64,000 bases of DNA, from NCBI GenBank assembly GCA_025331565.1, contig JAFREQ010000009.1, positions 5,879,501 through 5,943,500 on the forward strand, in the 5' to 3' direction. Shown here piece after piece: positions 1 through 11,045 of this stretch. Below the pieces are notes generated by a model. It was not told where the DNA came from, did not search any database, and saw only the letters and a program-made list of their open reading frames with translations. Each line of letters begins with the position of its first letter. The stretch's first letter is position 1. This DNA comes from Holacanthus passer. Lineage: Eukaryota > Chordata > Actinopteri > Pomacanthidae. Position numbers and translations under genes: made by a program.

Positions 1-474
1 AACTTTTTTATTAAGTCCTTTTCGGAAACACGTGATAAAACTTGTGTGCATGTGCAATTTTCAGCTTTTCTCGTCATTTTTGTACCTCACTTGAAAACTT
101 AGTCCTCCGCGGAAAGAATTGCTTTCCCGCGCTACTTGATGGGTAGAAAGAGCGAATCGACACTCAGACGCACAAGAGCACTCGCACATATTGTATATAC
201 ACACAGAGACCCACACATACAGACTCAAGGACCTGGATGATAAAGAAAATAATTGGCTCTCCTCGTCACAAGGAGACCAACTTTTCTTGTCATCACACAG
301 ATGAGGAGGAAGCGATGGAGATGGAGAGATTGAAGAGTGAGACAGAGAGGGAAGGAGAGATTTTTTCTTCCCTCCCTTTTAGAGTGTCTTCATCCTCTGT
401 GCCCCTTCCTTCTATATCTGTAAATCTCATCTAGAAGGATACTGTTTGCTGCAGGGTCTGGACATATTTACACT

Positions 475-475
<1 letters not shown>
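1..475. other. Unique non-coding DNA, no gene seen
   Basis: Mixed-composition sequence with a purine-rich stretch around 300-370. No frame with protein-like composition and no splice-flanked exon was found. It leads into the first (AC)n array. Confidence 0.6.

Positions 476-509
<34 letters not shown>
476..509. repeat. (AC)17 microsatellite
   Basis: Uninterrupted AC dinucleotides seen directly. It sits about 140 bp before a degenerate TTAGGG-like block, the same pairing seen around 43.5-43.7 kb and 58.4-58.5 kb. Confidence 0.95.
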
Positions 510-511
<2 letters not shown>

Positions 512-560
512 AGACACACATTTTCTCTCTTCGCTTACACTTGACACAGAAGAGTGGAGT

Positions 561-609
561 ATTCGAGAAAATCCAATCCTGAAAATATTATTATTCGAGA
601 AAATCCAAT
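561..609. repeat. Direct duplication of a 17-bp block, period 32
   Basis: The block ATTCGAGAAAATCCAAT occurs at 561-577 and again at 593-609 without a mismatch. The 15-bp spacer is AT-rich. It looks like a recent local duplication of unknown function. Confidence 0.9.
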
Positions 610-639
610 ATTATTGTTAGAAACACTTCACCTGAAGCA

Positions 640-815
640 TATGAGGCCTTTAAGGTTAGATTTTGGATTAGGGTAAAGGTGAGGTCAGGCATGCAGTGAT
701 TATAGTTAAGCTTGCAATTTATGAGACATCACAGATCTCTTATCTGTTGATGGTCCTCTTGAGGAAAGAACAAGGGTTAAGGTTTAAAGGGAGAGAGTGG
801 GAGTGTGTGTGAGCG
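640..815. repeat. Degenerate TTAGGG-like / GT dispersed repeat, copy 1
   Basis: Blocks such as GGTTAGATTTTGGATTAGGG, a TATAGTTAAG block, GGTCCTC and finally GTGTGTGTGAGCG occur in the same order as in the copies near 43.5-43.7 kb and 58.4-58.5 kb. Such TTAGGG-plus-GT repeats are common in teleosts. This copy is the most decayed of the three, so its boundaries are approximate. Confidence 0.45.
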
Positions 816-1358
816 TGAATCCACGCCACTCCATTTTATTCACTTAATTTTAAGGAGATTTCGCATTGATACTTCTGCACTTTTTTTCCCCAAGTTTCAG
901 GCATCAAGTCTAAATGTTTATCCGTGGACTTCTTATCCTCATTAGCAAAATATCCTCTCCTGTTTACATTTATGCTATTAATAGAACCTACAGGCACTTA
1001 GTGAAAGTCAACTGATTAGTCTGAATACTTGTGAATCGTCCAACTTCCCCTGCATAAGCCTGTGTGTGTGTGTGTGTGTCTGAGCGTACATTTCTCTGTA
1101 TACTCTGTGTGACCATGAGAGGGCTGGGTTTCAAAGGCCTGCCGAGAGGTTTAAGGGTTTTGCTAATGAGCAAGTCGTTTTCCTTCAGATTAGCATGAAT
1201 AGCCGGCCTAATTTTGTGTGTGCGGGCCTGTGTGCGCGTCTGTTTTCTGCGTATGTGTGTGACCGCTGCTCCAGGACTAGCAGTCATGTCTGGGGGTTTA
1301 AGGTTGAACTAATCAGCAACACATTTCCCCCTACATTAGCTTCACTTGGCTGATTAGC

Positions 1359-1360
<2 letters not shown>
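816..1360. other. Unique non-coding DNA
   Basis: Contains a GT-rich patch near 1060-1080 and a short block at 1150-1215 with GCTAATGAG and CAGATTAGCATGAATAG that resembles regulatory DNA. No coding frame of normal composition was seen. Confidence 0.5.

Positions 1361-1416
<56 letters not shown>
1361..1416. repeat. Compound (GT)22(GA)6 microsatellite
   Basis: An uninterrupted GT run to about 1404 passes directly into GA dinucleotides. It is preceded by the imperfect hairpin TGGCTGATTAGCCA at about 1348-1361. Confidence 0.95.
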
Positions 1417-2577
1417 AATGACTGATCATTATCATCATGATACAATGACTCAGAGGAGACTAACCATGGATTAACATTGGCTTTCTTTTTCTCATTGAAT
1501 TTTGATTGAATGTTTTATTTGTTCGCAATGTGTGTGTGCATCAGTGTGTGTGTCTGTTCGGCACTATGAACGAGTGAGCGTAAAGGCTAAACTATATCGA
1601 TTGCCTTGGTGTAGCAGGGCAGGTAATCATTTTACCTGTTAATGTGCAGGATACTTATGGTGCATATACCCTAACAAAATGACCATATATAAAACCATGT
1701 GTGTACTCACAGCTCATGTGATTTGTTTTGACACCTGTTAGTTTTCATGTGTAAAAAGTTGATGTGAAATAAATGTCAGTTGTTTCATTTTCACCTGATG
1801 CATCTCATTTGCTATTGTACAAGATAGGGTGTTGTGACAATATGCAGTATATATACATGTGATAGAGTAGACAATGTGAGTTGCCAGATTTTACATACTG
1901 TTTATACTGTGGTATCTTTCCCTTTAATCTCCCATTTTGAGCATTATTGCAAGTCAATGAGCAGGACTGCGTTATGATGATACTAGATTTGTATGTGAGT
2001 TAAAAGTTAAAAGTTAAATGTCTAAATACAAGTAGCAGTACAAGAATTTTGCCGAAAAAAAATCAGTTTAAAATTGGCAAAACAATTTTTGAAGTTGGAA
2101 ACTACCTGATGAATGAATAAGCAGTGTGGAAATAAGCAGAGTAGAAATATGAGCAAGCATTTATTGCCTGCTGGTACTTGATAGTTTTCAGTACTTGGTG
2201 TGAAGGACACGTTATGGTCAGAGCCAGCGAAGTGTTTTTTTCTCTCAAGTTCAGGTGGTTGGATTTTAAAGTGGAGCTCAGACAGGTATTCTTCTTCCTC
2301 TGTGCAATCCGTTCATTCACCACTCTTTTACAGTGTTTCGTCTATTTTTCCACGTCTGCATTCCTCTCCTGCATTAATCTACATCTGATTTGCTATTTGT
2401 TCTTCCTCATCAAACTGGTAATAGTTAGCTGGCGATCTGCTGCCTTGCTGAGTCTTTTGATCGCTAATAGTTTGTTTATGTTCTTTCATCGCAACATTAT
2501 TTTTCTCCAACAAACATCTGAGGAGCAATAACAGGGATTTAATGGGCCAGTGCTTAGTAGACATACAAGAGGAAGAG
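1417..2577. other. AT-rich unique non-coding DNA
   Basis: AT-rich sequence with many stops in all frames. The open frames at about 2022-2530 are short, overlap on both strands and have no recognisable domain or good splice context. Confidence 0.5.
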
Positions 2578-3095
2578 ACAAATTCCTCTGTCTTCTTTCC
2601 TCTTTTCCCCCCTTTTCCTCTTTGCATCTTTTCTCTTCTTAGCCTTTATTGTGACATTTTTGCTCTTTTAATCGTTCTCACACCGTCATCAATCATTCTT
2701 AGATTTAATCTTTCTGTTTCTTTCTCTCCCTTTTCTCCACCTATCTTCCTTCCCTCTCTCCTTTGTCACATTCTTCTCTTTTACTTTCTCTCTTAAAGAG
2801 CATTTGCCATCCCTATTACTTTTCTCCACTTGCCGCTCCATCACTTTATCTGCCATTGTGTCTCGGACGTCATCCCCCTATCTTTCTCTTCCTTTCTCGA
2901 AAATGCAATATTTCTCTCCTTGTCATCTCTTCCTGTGCTCTAAACCCTCATCGCTCCTCTTTCTTTTTCAGATTTTGTCCCCTTTTCTCTCTCGCTGTCT
3001 CTCCTCAATATTTCCCCACCTGTCATCTTCTTCTTCTCTCTCGCTCCCCCCCACTCCCCCAGTCTCTCCACCTCTATCTCTCCCTCTCTGAGCAG
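2578..3095. repeat. Long pyrimidine-rich (C/T) tract
   Basis: About 500 bp dominated by C and T on the plus strand, with scattered purines. The resulting open frames are Ser/Leu/Pro/Phe-rich artefacts. Tracts of this kind can form triplex (H-DNA) structures; that is inference from composition. Confidence 0.8.
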
Positions 3096-5009
3096 CTCTT
3101 AACCAGTCCTTTGAGAGTGTGTGAGCTGCTCGGCCTAAATGATTTTCTATTACCGCCGCCTGTTAACAGTGCTCCATTTGATCAAGCTAATGAAATTGAA
3201 AACTTTCATCTCAGCCAAATTGATTTCAAACCTGAAACCACACGCGGCCAAAAGGAAAAAAGAAAAAAGAGAGAGAATGCTAGACTGCTGTGTTAGTGGA
3301 GCGCGACTTTCACTTTCGACGCACACAGGAATCAATTAGCCTGTGTGTCTTTTACTCTTGTCCTTGGAAGACGGAAGGAGCAAAATGCCTTGTCTTCAAC
3401 TTTGTGTGTGACCATGTATGCAAGTATAGGTGTTCCCGAAGCAGCAAGCTGGCACCGTTACAGAAATGCATCACAGGACACCTTACAGTCGCGTTAAGAG
3501 CTTTGCTTGTTCACTTTTCCTCTGCCCGTCAAGCATGGATGTAAAGTAGAGGGATTAGTTTAGTTAGCTCAAGGCATGGACACACAGTACGATTTCAGAG
3601 CCAAGTCGGGCTTCATGACTGATGATGGTTGGCTGAAAGTTGGACCGAGGCCATTACAGTCCGGGGCAGTTGGAGGGGCGGGCCGTAGTAATTGGTATGC
3701 TTCTTAACTAAGTGGCCACTAATTAATTCAATATGTGCTCCTTTCTGACTTTCAGTTCTAAAAAGTTTGTTAAGTAAATGATAATCCACTATGCGGGTGT
3801 ATTAAAGGACTTAATTGCTCAATACAGAAGCCGCATGAAGGGCAGCACAGTCGCAGCTGATGAAGCAGTCAAAACTTTCATCACTTCTGAATTGTGTTTG
3901 CTAGGCACGTCTCCTTGAAATTTGGAAATACACCGTTTTGACTTCTTTGTCTGTAAATAGTCACAGTAAGCAAATAGAAAATCAATGTATTATTTATCCA
4001 GTTTCCCGGTTACATCCAGTGAATGAATGATTTATCTTTTTCTTTGGGTTTCATTGTTTTGTGGCCTGGTTTGTTATCTGTCTCGTCAGCTCGGGGGCCC
4101 ATAAAGGGATATGAAAAGTTACCTTTATATTTGTGCCAGGAGTTCAGTTTCTTGATTGAAATCCACTGGAAGAAAAGCAAACAAAAGTAGTGAGTCGACT
4201 GATCATTTAAAATAAAGCTTTGTGCGGGTTGATGCGAGGCTCATTCATAACTGAGGTAAATAACAAAACAAAAAAAAATCATTCTGAGAAAAATAACCCA
4301 AAGAAAGAAAGTTGGCGTCACATCTACAACCTGAATGTGTCTATAAAAGCCGGGATAACACAGGCCAGAGTCAGAGGACACTGATCTTCTGATGGCTCAC
4401 TTTGAGTCTTGGTGACACCCTTCATCACTAGAAAAAGACTTGAGCTTATCACAATATCTCACCTGGGGAAAAAATGACTAATTTTTCTTGTTTTACATGG
4501 GATAACAATGACATTGACCATTCCTGTCAATCCTGTGTATATAAGCCCTGCTTCTGCAACTGTAGTTTCATACATGGCTGAGAATTATGCCAAACCTATA
4601 TAGTTGCTAGACTGAATAAAGTAGACTCAAAATGAAACGGGCACATCAAGCGTCCCAGCATCCCAAAGTGCGAGAGTGTTTAAAAGCAGAAATTTTGCCT
4701 CTCGGGTCATCATCAGTGCTAAACAGAGCATCAAAACATGTACACAGTTTTATTTTGGATGACCATAATGACTGCATTTAAGGTATATGTGAGATATGTT
4801 TATATATACAAGTGTTTCTCTTCAGTTTTCCTTACTTGTGCTTGAATGCGTGTTGTTCAGGGACCGTGGGCTTTGAATGTTTCAGGCTCAGGATGGCTGC
4901 AAACACTTGATGGCATTAGCTACAGTCAGAGAGAGCAAGTGAGAGAGAATGGAAACAGTTAAGAGGAGAGAGAAGCAGAGGGAGACATTAAGAGGCCAGA
5001 CCAGGCCAC
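3096..5009. other. Unique non-coding DNA
   Basis: After the pyrimidine tract comes a block (3110-3250) with CTAAATGATTTTCTATTA, GTTAACAG and GCTAATGAAATTG, which looks regulatory. The rest (3.3-5.0 kb) is unremarkable mixed sequence with no convincing exon or repeat. Confidence 0.5.
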
Positions 5010-5300
5010 GATCTGGGCGCTGTGAAAAAATGGGATGAAGAGATGGAGGGAGTGAGAGAGAGATGAAAAGAGGATGAAAAAGTAGCAGTGTGAAATGAGA
5101 CTTTGGGCAGAGGGGGGAAGATTGGGAAAAAGATGAGAGAGAGAGAGCAAAACAGAGAAGGAGAAAAAAAAGGTAGCGAAAGAAGGAGGGAGGGAGAGGC
5201 GAAGGACAAATTACAGGCCAGGAGACGGAAAAGACGGAACGGAGGGAAAAGAAAGAACAAGATGAACAGATTCAGAAAACAAAGGAATGGGAGGGACGGG
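5010..5300. repeat. Purine-rich (A/G) tract
   Basis: GAGA/GGGA/AAAG-dominated sequence on the plus strand. The Arg/Lys/Glu-rich frame at 5103-5378 is a by-product of composition. It is opposite in strand sense to the tract at 2.6-3.1 kb. Confidence 0.8.
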
Positions 5301-8300
5301 TATTTGGTGAAGATAAAAGCTGGAGAGCGAGGGTTAGGGACAGCGAGAGATTTAACATTTTATTCTGCGTTGCTCTGAGCCTGTAGGCCAGCATTACAGT
5401 GAAGATTTCCACTATTTACAAAGCTCCCAGTGCCTTCAGGACTCCATCTACATAATGTTTAACATGCTCAACTCGGCTGCGCTTTGCCCGTCAAAGGAAG
5501 ACGGTGTAAGGATTTTGGGCATCAGTCCCTGAGGTCTGCCAGGAGGCCGGGGAGGGGTGGGGGGATGCTGTAGTAGTAGTCTGACTCAATACGCATTACT
5601 TGAATTAAAACGCTTGTAATAAGACACCCCGAATTATTTGTGATCCAAGTTGTGCTTTTTAAAAACTGCAATCATGAGATCGTGCCTTGGGTCTCGTTTC
5701 AACACTCGAATGATTCAGAAGTGAGCAGCAGACCGTAATGCCTGACTTTTTCCCAGGTGTGAATTATCTTTGAGCACATTAACTCTGATTATCAGAGCTG
5801 ATTGCAGGCTTGATCACTGCACCAGAAAAGCTCCTGTCGCTTCTCTTTACAATTTGAGGTCCATGAACTTGAAGATCCAAGGAAGGAAACTGTTGCCGGT
5901 CTTCGAGGGCTGAGAGAAACAACCTGACATGCATCAGATTTCCTGTACAAAAACACACCTTTTTTTTTTTTTTTTTCACAACCTCCATCTGCCTTTTGGA
6001 GCAGCTGAACTTGCTCTCATTATTTCTTACCGAGGTAAAGTTTTAAAAGCGCTCTCACATTACCTCTGATAGACAGAACAGACTGCACGCTCTTGGAGAT
6101 GCAAAACATGCCTGCGACGTGGCACTGAAATGACTGATGAGAACGTTGACATCTCAGTGAGATTTGGCCGTGCTTAAGAAATGAACAACTAAAGCTGCAT
6201 CTGTTGTGGATCAGCCCAGTGATTACAGACAGTGACTCACTGAAAGAGACTATATTCCACACCATCTCATAGTCGGCCTCGTTCAGCCTTAGTGGAGGGA
6301 AGTTGAACCACAAATTTGACCTGCTCCTATTTGTTGTGAGTTATGGTTTTATTATTTCTGCCTCCGCAATGCCTTACATGAATATCAGTATTCCAACATT
6401 GTGAATGCGATCATGATCAAATCGGCCTCTTCGATCTGTGTACAAATAACGAAAAATGCGCCTTCAAATTCTCATGTAGCGCATACACCAAAATCCAACT
6501 GTTTGTGCAGGCCATACACCAATCCTTCCTATTCTGTGGAGAGCAGATCCATAGTCAGGTCACCTCCATCATCTTGATAGCAAAAAGAAATGTTAACTTA
6601 AAATGTTCGCAGGTCGAGGAAAAGATTGTGGTTTAATTTAAAGTAAGTAGATGTTACATTAGTGATGTGTTAAATCCATTATGTCTGTCAACATTTAAAT
6701 AAATCAATGTTTACTTTTGGTTTCAAACAGGACATGAGCACCTGTGTTTTTTTGACCAATTCATTAACCACAACCATCAGCCTACATGGGTTCCTCAATC
6801 TTTATACTATGTCATCTGTTCATGTGTGGGAATTCAGATGCATCTGCTCCCTGTAGGGTTTAATGGGAAGGATTGATGTATCACTGGCACACAAAATTAG
6901 ACTTTGGAGTATACTTGCAATTTGAAAGTCTAAAGTCGTGATATTTGTGCAGATTGAAGAGACCGGGCTGACTTGATCAACATACAATTCTCATAAATGT
7001 ATTCAGCCTCAATGAATTGATCACTGTCATTCATATTCATGACAGACAAACAGAGCTCCCGGAGCAAACTGAGGAGGGGATGTGAGTAACTCCTTCAAGA
7101 CCACAGGCATCAACGTTTGGCTGATCAAACCCAGCTTCCTACTCATGCTCGAACTTGCCGTCTTTCATAAACCTTTCACTCGTTCCTTCCTCTTTTTCCG
7201 TGGTTGCCCCCTCTGTTTATGTCTGTTCCTCCGTCTGTTAAGCGCGATATCACAGACACCAATGATCAGATCTCATCTAAACTTTGGAGATTGATGTTTT
7301 TATTATCAAACAGATTGGCTAACGGGGAATGCCACATTGCTTGTATGTATGACCAGCTGCCACATGTAATATCACGCAATGATTCTGGCAAACTGGAAAA
7401 TAATTTTTACCAGACTACAACAAGTCAGACAGACTGACTGACTCAAAGGAGAACTTCAATATCCAACGTTTTCACATAGAAAATATGTTCATGTACTCTA
7501 CTACTGCTTCAAGTCACTTTTGACTTCTTCAGTATTTACCCAGGACCATGATCTTTCCTTTACCTTAACCAATTGCAGCAGATATTGTGTTGTAAATGAA
7601 AGGAATGAAAGGAAACTTTGTGAAGATACAAGGTACAGTCAGTATCAGACTTTTGAGATTTACTTGAGTGAACATTTATTCATTATGCTGTTTCTTTCCA
7701 AACTTATTTGCTGTTGTAAATTAGTTGTACACAGATATAATTTTGATTTTTCAGATGTAATTTTGCTATAACTCACTAATGTTTCAGATATCTTGCGTAT
7801 GGATTTTTGTTTCATGAACGAAAAGTAACCAACTGTCTCTTTCAGTGGTTTTGTAATTATTGCTCACTTTTTTGCTTGGATTCTGACATTATAGTAAAAT
7901 ATCTTAGACAGGCAGAATTTCCTTGAGCTTCTCTTCTTCTTCTTCACATTTCTGTGGAGCAACCCTTTGCCTCCATATACAAGTCATCTTGAAATGCTGC
8001 TCTGGACTGCTGCAGCTGATGCTCCTCGTGAAACACGCACTCAAGTCGTCTGCAGGCTGTGTGCAAAATATCTAAATACCAAGTTTCTAATTATATTGTG
8101 TGTAACATACCAAATGGGTGGCCGACATGCTGAGAGTTTGCCTCCAGTTATGTGTGAACAGCATCGGTTTCATTAAAGGTCAGGTGCTGTAATTATAACA
8201 AATTCAGTTTAGTTGTAGTGTTTCCTGTTCTAGAGCCAAGGGATGGTTCAAATATAGGAAGCGATAATCCCAAATCGCTTCTCAGATACAGATCACCAAT

Positions 8301-9700
8301 ACCATTCACCTCATTTTTGCATGAGCTGAGAATGTTTCTGTGTGCGATATGTTTTCAAAAATAAAACATTTGTCAGTCATTTTGAATTGGCAAATTGTCT
8401 GACGCTTCATTCAGAAGTACGGCGAATATTTGTGAGATTGAATATCTTGCCTGACCTCTTTGTTGGGCAGGAACAGTTTTTGTGCTTGTGTTTGGTGTAT
8501 TAGGAGTTTCTTCAGTACATTGCCAGTCATCTTCGGCTGCCAAGGCCTTGTCAACATTTTGTGTGTGTTTCTCTTTCAAACTCATGGACTACCGTCTTTG
8601 AATTCCAAGTCCTTCTCTTTGTGTGTGTGTGTGGTTTTCCTTGAACAAATTTGTAGTGTGTAACGGAAATGTCTTCATAACACCGACCAGCTCTTTTATC
8701 CCTTGAGCACTGAGCAAGTATGTGTATGTGCGTGTGAGCTTCGGGAAGGACGTTGTGTGTTTGTGTGTGTAATGTGTTTGCTCACCAAATCTGTGTGCAC
8801 CTCTGTGTTTATTGTGTGTCTTCTTTAAACCAACATCGCTGTGTGCTTAGAGGGAGTCTTTTCAGGACTTTCAGGCTCCACTCTTTGTTAAAGAGGGAGG
8901 AAGCGATTAGCTGCCTGTTAACAAACCTCTTAACGAACCCCACTAATGAACCCTGAGGGCAGCTCTGGGACGGCCTCGGCATGCCACCGTAATTAGACTG
9001 GCAAATAAGAGCTCGTTATGCAAACGAGTTAGAGTTAATCTGCATATCTTTACCTGAGACACTCGTGTTACACTGACAAATGTTTACCCAAAGGCAGTGA
9101 GGAGGAAAAGAGGAGGGAGAAGGGGAAGGAGAAAGGGTGAGAGGTAGCGAAGGTAATGGGGCTGTGCGACAACAAAGAGTCGTGCAAGTTTATCATACAA
9201 GGTGCAATGTGCTGGGAGTGAGCATTCACAACAGGGGATGAGGGGATGAAAGGTAAAGAGAGGACCGGGACCTGGAAAGAGGACAGAAGTGAGAAGAAGA
9301 CAAATAAATACCAAGTCTTGTTGTTTGCATTTTAGCCATTTTACTGCTCATGATGAGTGATGATCAGTTTCAGCAAAGGTGCAAGCAAAGCTTCCTGGTA
9401 GTAAACATTGACATATGATACATAAACATATGTATCTGAAGTTATGTAAGTTCATATACATAACTAGTAGTTGCATAGTTACTTAAAACCAAACCACTAT
9501 CTTGTCCTAAACCTAACCAAACTGCAACTGTTTCACCACGTGTTTATTGTTCTCCGCAAGCTTTATTTTGAAAGTCTAACCAGACGTTGCTAATTGGATA
9601 TTGCATAATTATTATTGCCAACTTGACCACAGAGCCCTGCATGTGAAAAACAGACTCTAGAGGTTGGATGTAGACATGTGTGTCTTTGCTTCCATTTTCA
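5301..9700. other. Unique non-coding DNA, little structure
   Basis: A 4.4-kb stretch with a poly-T run at about 5960-5977 and GT-rich patches at 8620-8830. Short frames at 7.0-7.8 kb and 8.4-8.7 kb lack recognisable motifs. A conserved-element-like block lies at 8930-9065 and is listed separately, followed by a purine-rich patch at 9095-9180. No gene seen. Confidence 0.5.
8930..9065. promoter_or_regulatory. Candidate conserved non-coding element
   Basis: Non-repetitive block with CACCGTAATTAGACTGG, the POU-like octamer ATGCAAAC within TTATGCAAACGAG, and GTTAATCTGCATATC. Homeodomain/POU-type site density in low-repeat sequence is typical of vertebrate developmental enhancers. This is inference from composition only; cross-species alignment would decide. 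Confidence 0.3.
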
Positions 9701-9790
9701 AGAACAACAAAAATCAACCATCAGCTCCTTGGTCTTGTTGAGCAGTAGGTTGTTCTCTGTGCACCACCCTGCCAGATTGTTGATTTCTTT
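9701..9790 (-). pseudogene. Dead LINE reverse-transcriptase fragment
   Basis: The reverse strand encodes INNLAGWCTENNLLLN followed by KTKELMVDF and then a stop. This closely matches the conserved stretch just after the catalytic region of fish CR1/L2/Rex1-type non-LTR reverse transcriptases, where the usual pattern is NNL-x-x-WC-x-x-N-x-L-x-LN-x-x-KTKE-x-x-VDF. Compared with that pattern, one or two residues are missing before KTKE, and the frame stops after Phe-Cys-Cys-Ser. The flanks (to about 10.3 kb) gave no further clear RT motifs, so this is a small truncated relic with no function expected. Which LINE clade it belongs to is uncertain. Confidence 0.7.
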
Positions 9791-10559
9791 TGTTGGTGTG
9801 AATCTCACCACCAATCCGAACTGTCTCGGGTCTCTTTTTGTGGCAGTCCAATATCCACTTGCAGAGTGTGGTACTCAAGCCCAGAGTGCTCAGTTATCAG
9901 TTATAAGCATAAGAATGAGTGAAAATCTGGATATAAAAATATGTGATGAAGAACACGTAACATGGTTAGGATCACTAGTTGCCTCCCACTTTATTTGGGA
10001 TTGCATTTGTCTTCTTCACACTCCAGTGGTTGGGATTTGTTAGGCAGCATGGAGGAGCCACTTGATCCTCAACCTACTCTGCAACACTGTCATTCATGAG
10101 GTTGGACTGAAATGTGAAACATTTTCTATAGATCTGGGCACAATAAACCAAAACTTCAGCCTGTCCTGTGCTGGGATGACCTATGGTGTGCTGTGAAGCG
10201 TGAGAGACTTGTTGTGATCGGTTCTTGGCTGAAGTGTGTCCTGGCAGCGGCCTCCGGGGTTGATGGGTTTGACCTCTGTGTGGCAGCGGGGTGCCTGATG
10301 GATCACTCGCTACAGCCAAAACACGCCCAGTGGTCTGCTGCGGATATATAGATACTGTATATACTGCTTTATGAGTGGTGTGTCCTGCTTGTGTGCAGGA
10401 GAGTTTCAGACGTCTGAGTGAGCCGAGTGTGTGTTGTGTTGTGTGTGTCTCATCTGATACTGACAGGTTGTGTTTTTGTGTAAGCAGTCTATCGGTTCTA
10501 GCAGGTCAAAGAATAAACCACTTTTGAGGACCATAGTGTGTAAAATAGATGTCAATGTA
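9791..10559. other. Non-coding DNA flanking the LINE relic
   Basis: Open frames on both strands (9678-10043 plus, 10074-10319 minus) are short and overlap the LINE relic or its flank. The GC-richer part at 10200-10310 could be older LINE sequence but shows no recognisable motif. Confidence 0.4.

Positions 10560-10637
<78 letters not shown>
10560..10637. repeat. Compound (GT)n(GA)n(GT)n microsatellite
   Basis: About 10 GT, 15 GA and 14 GT units without interruption. Its GT-GA part is complementary in order to the CT-CA array 100 bp downstream, so the two can pair as an inverted repeat. Confidence 0.95.
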
Positions 10638-10639
<2 letters not shown>

Positions 10640-10740
10640 CATTAGTGCAGTGGTTCAGAGGCGATTATTTATCGTCATGTTGCCCAGCCTGCTGAGTTGT
10701 GGCACAGTCAGCAGCCATCTTTATTCCACTCACTCACTCA

Positions 10741-10850
<110 letters not shown>

Positions 10851-11001
10851 CGCTACAGGAGTTGTCGAAGTTATTACATGTCCCCCTGTGCTTTGTACAT
10901 GCGCACACACAAAGAGCCATGTGAGCACACACACCTTTATACCTTATCTTAAACCCTTTATGCCGTAACACAAACACACTCCCACAAACACACCTCCTGT
11001 T

Positions 11002-11045
11002 GCACGCACACATGCACGCACACATGTACGCACACATGCACGCAC
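11002..11045. repeat. 12-bp tandem repeat (GCACGCACACAT)
   Basis: Three full units and a partial one (11002, 11014, 11026, 11038) with one substitution in unit three. Alternating purine-pyrimidine sequence throughout makes it Z-DNA-prone. Confidence 0.85.

Noticed and set aside
10050..10320. Upstream part of the LINE relic
   Set aside because: The region is GC-richer and has a minus-strand frame, but none of the expected reverse-transcriptase motifs could be read.
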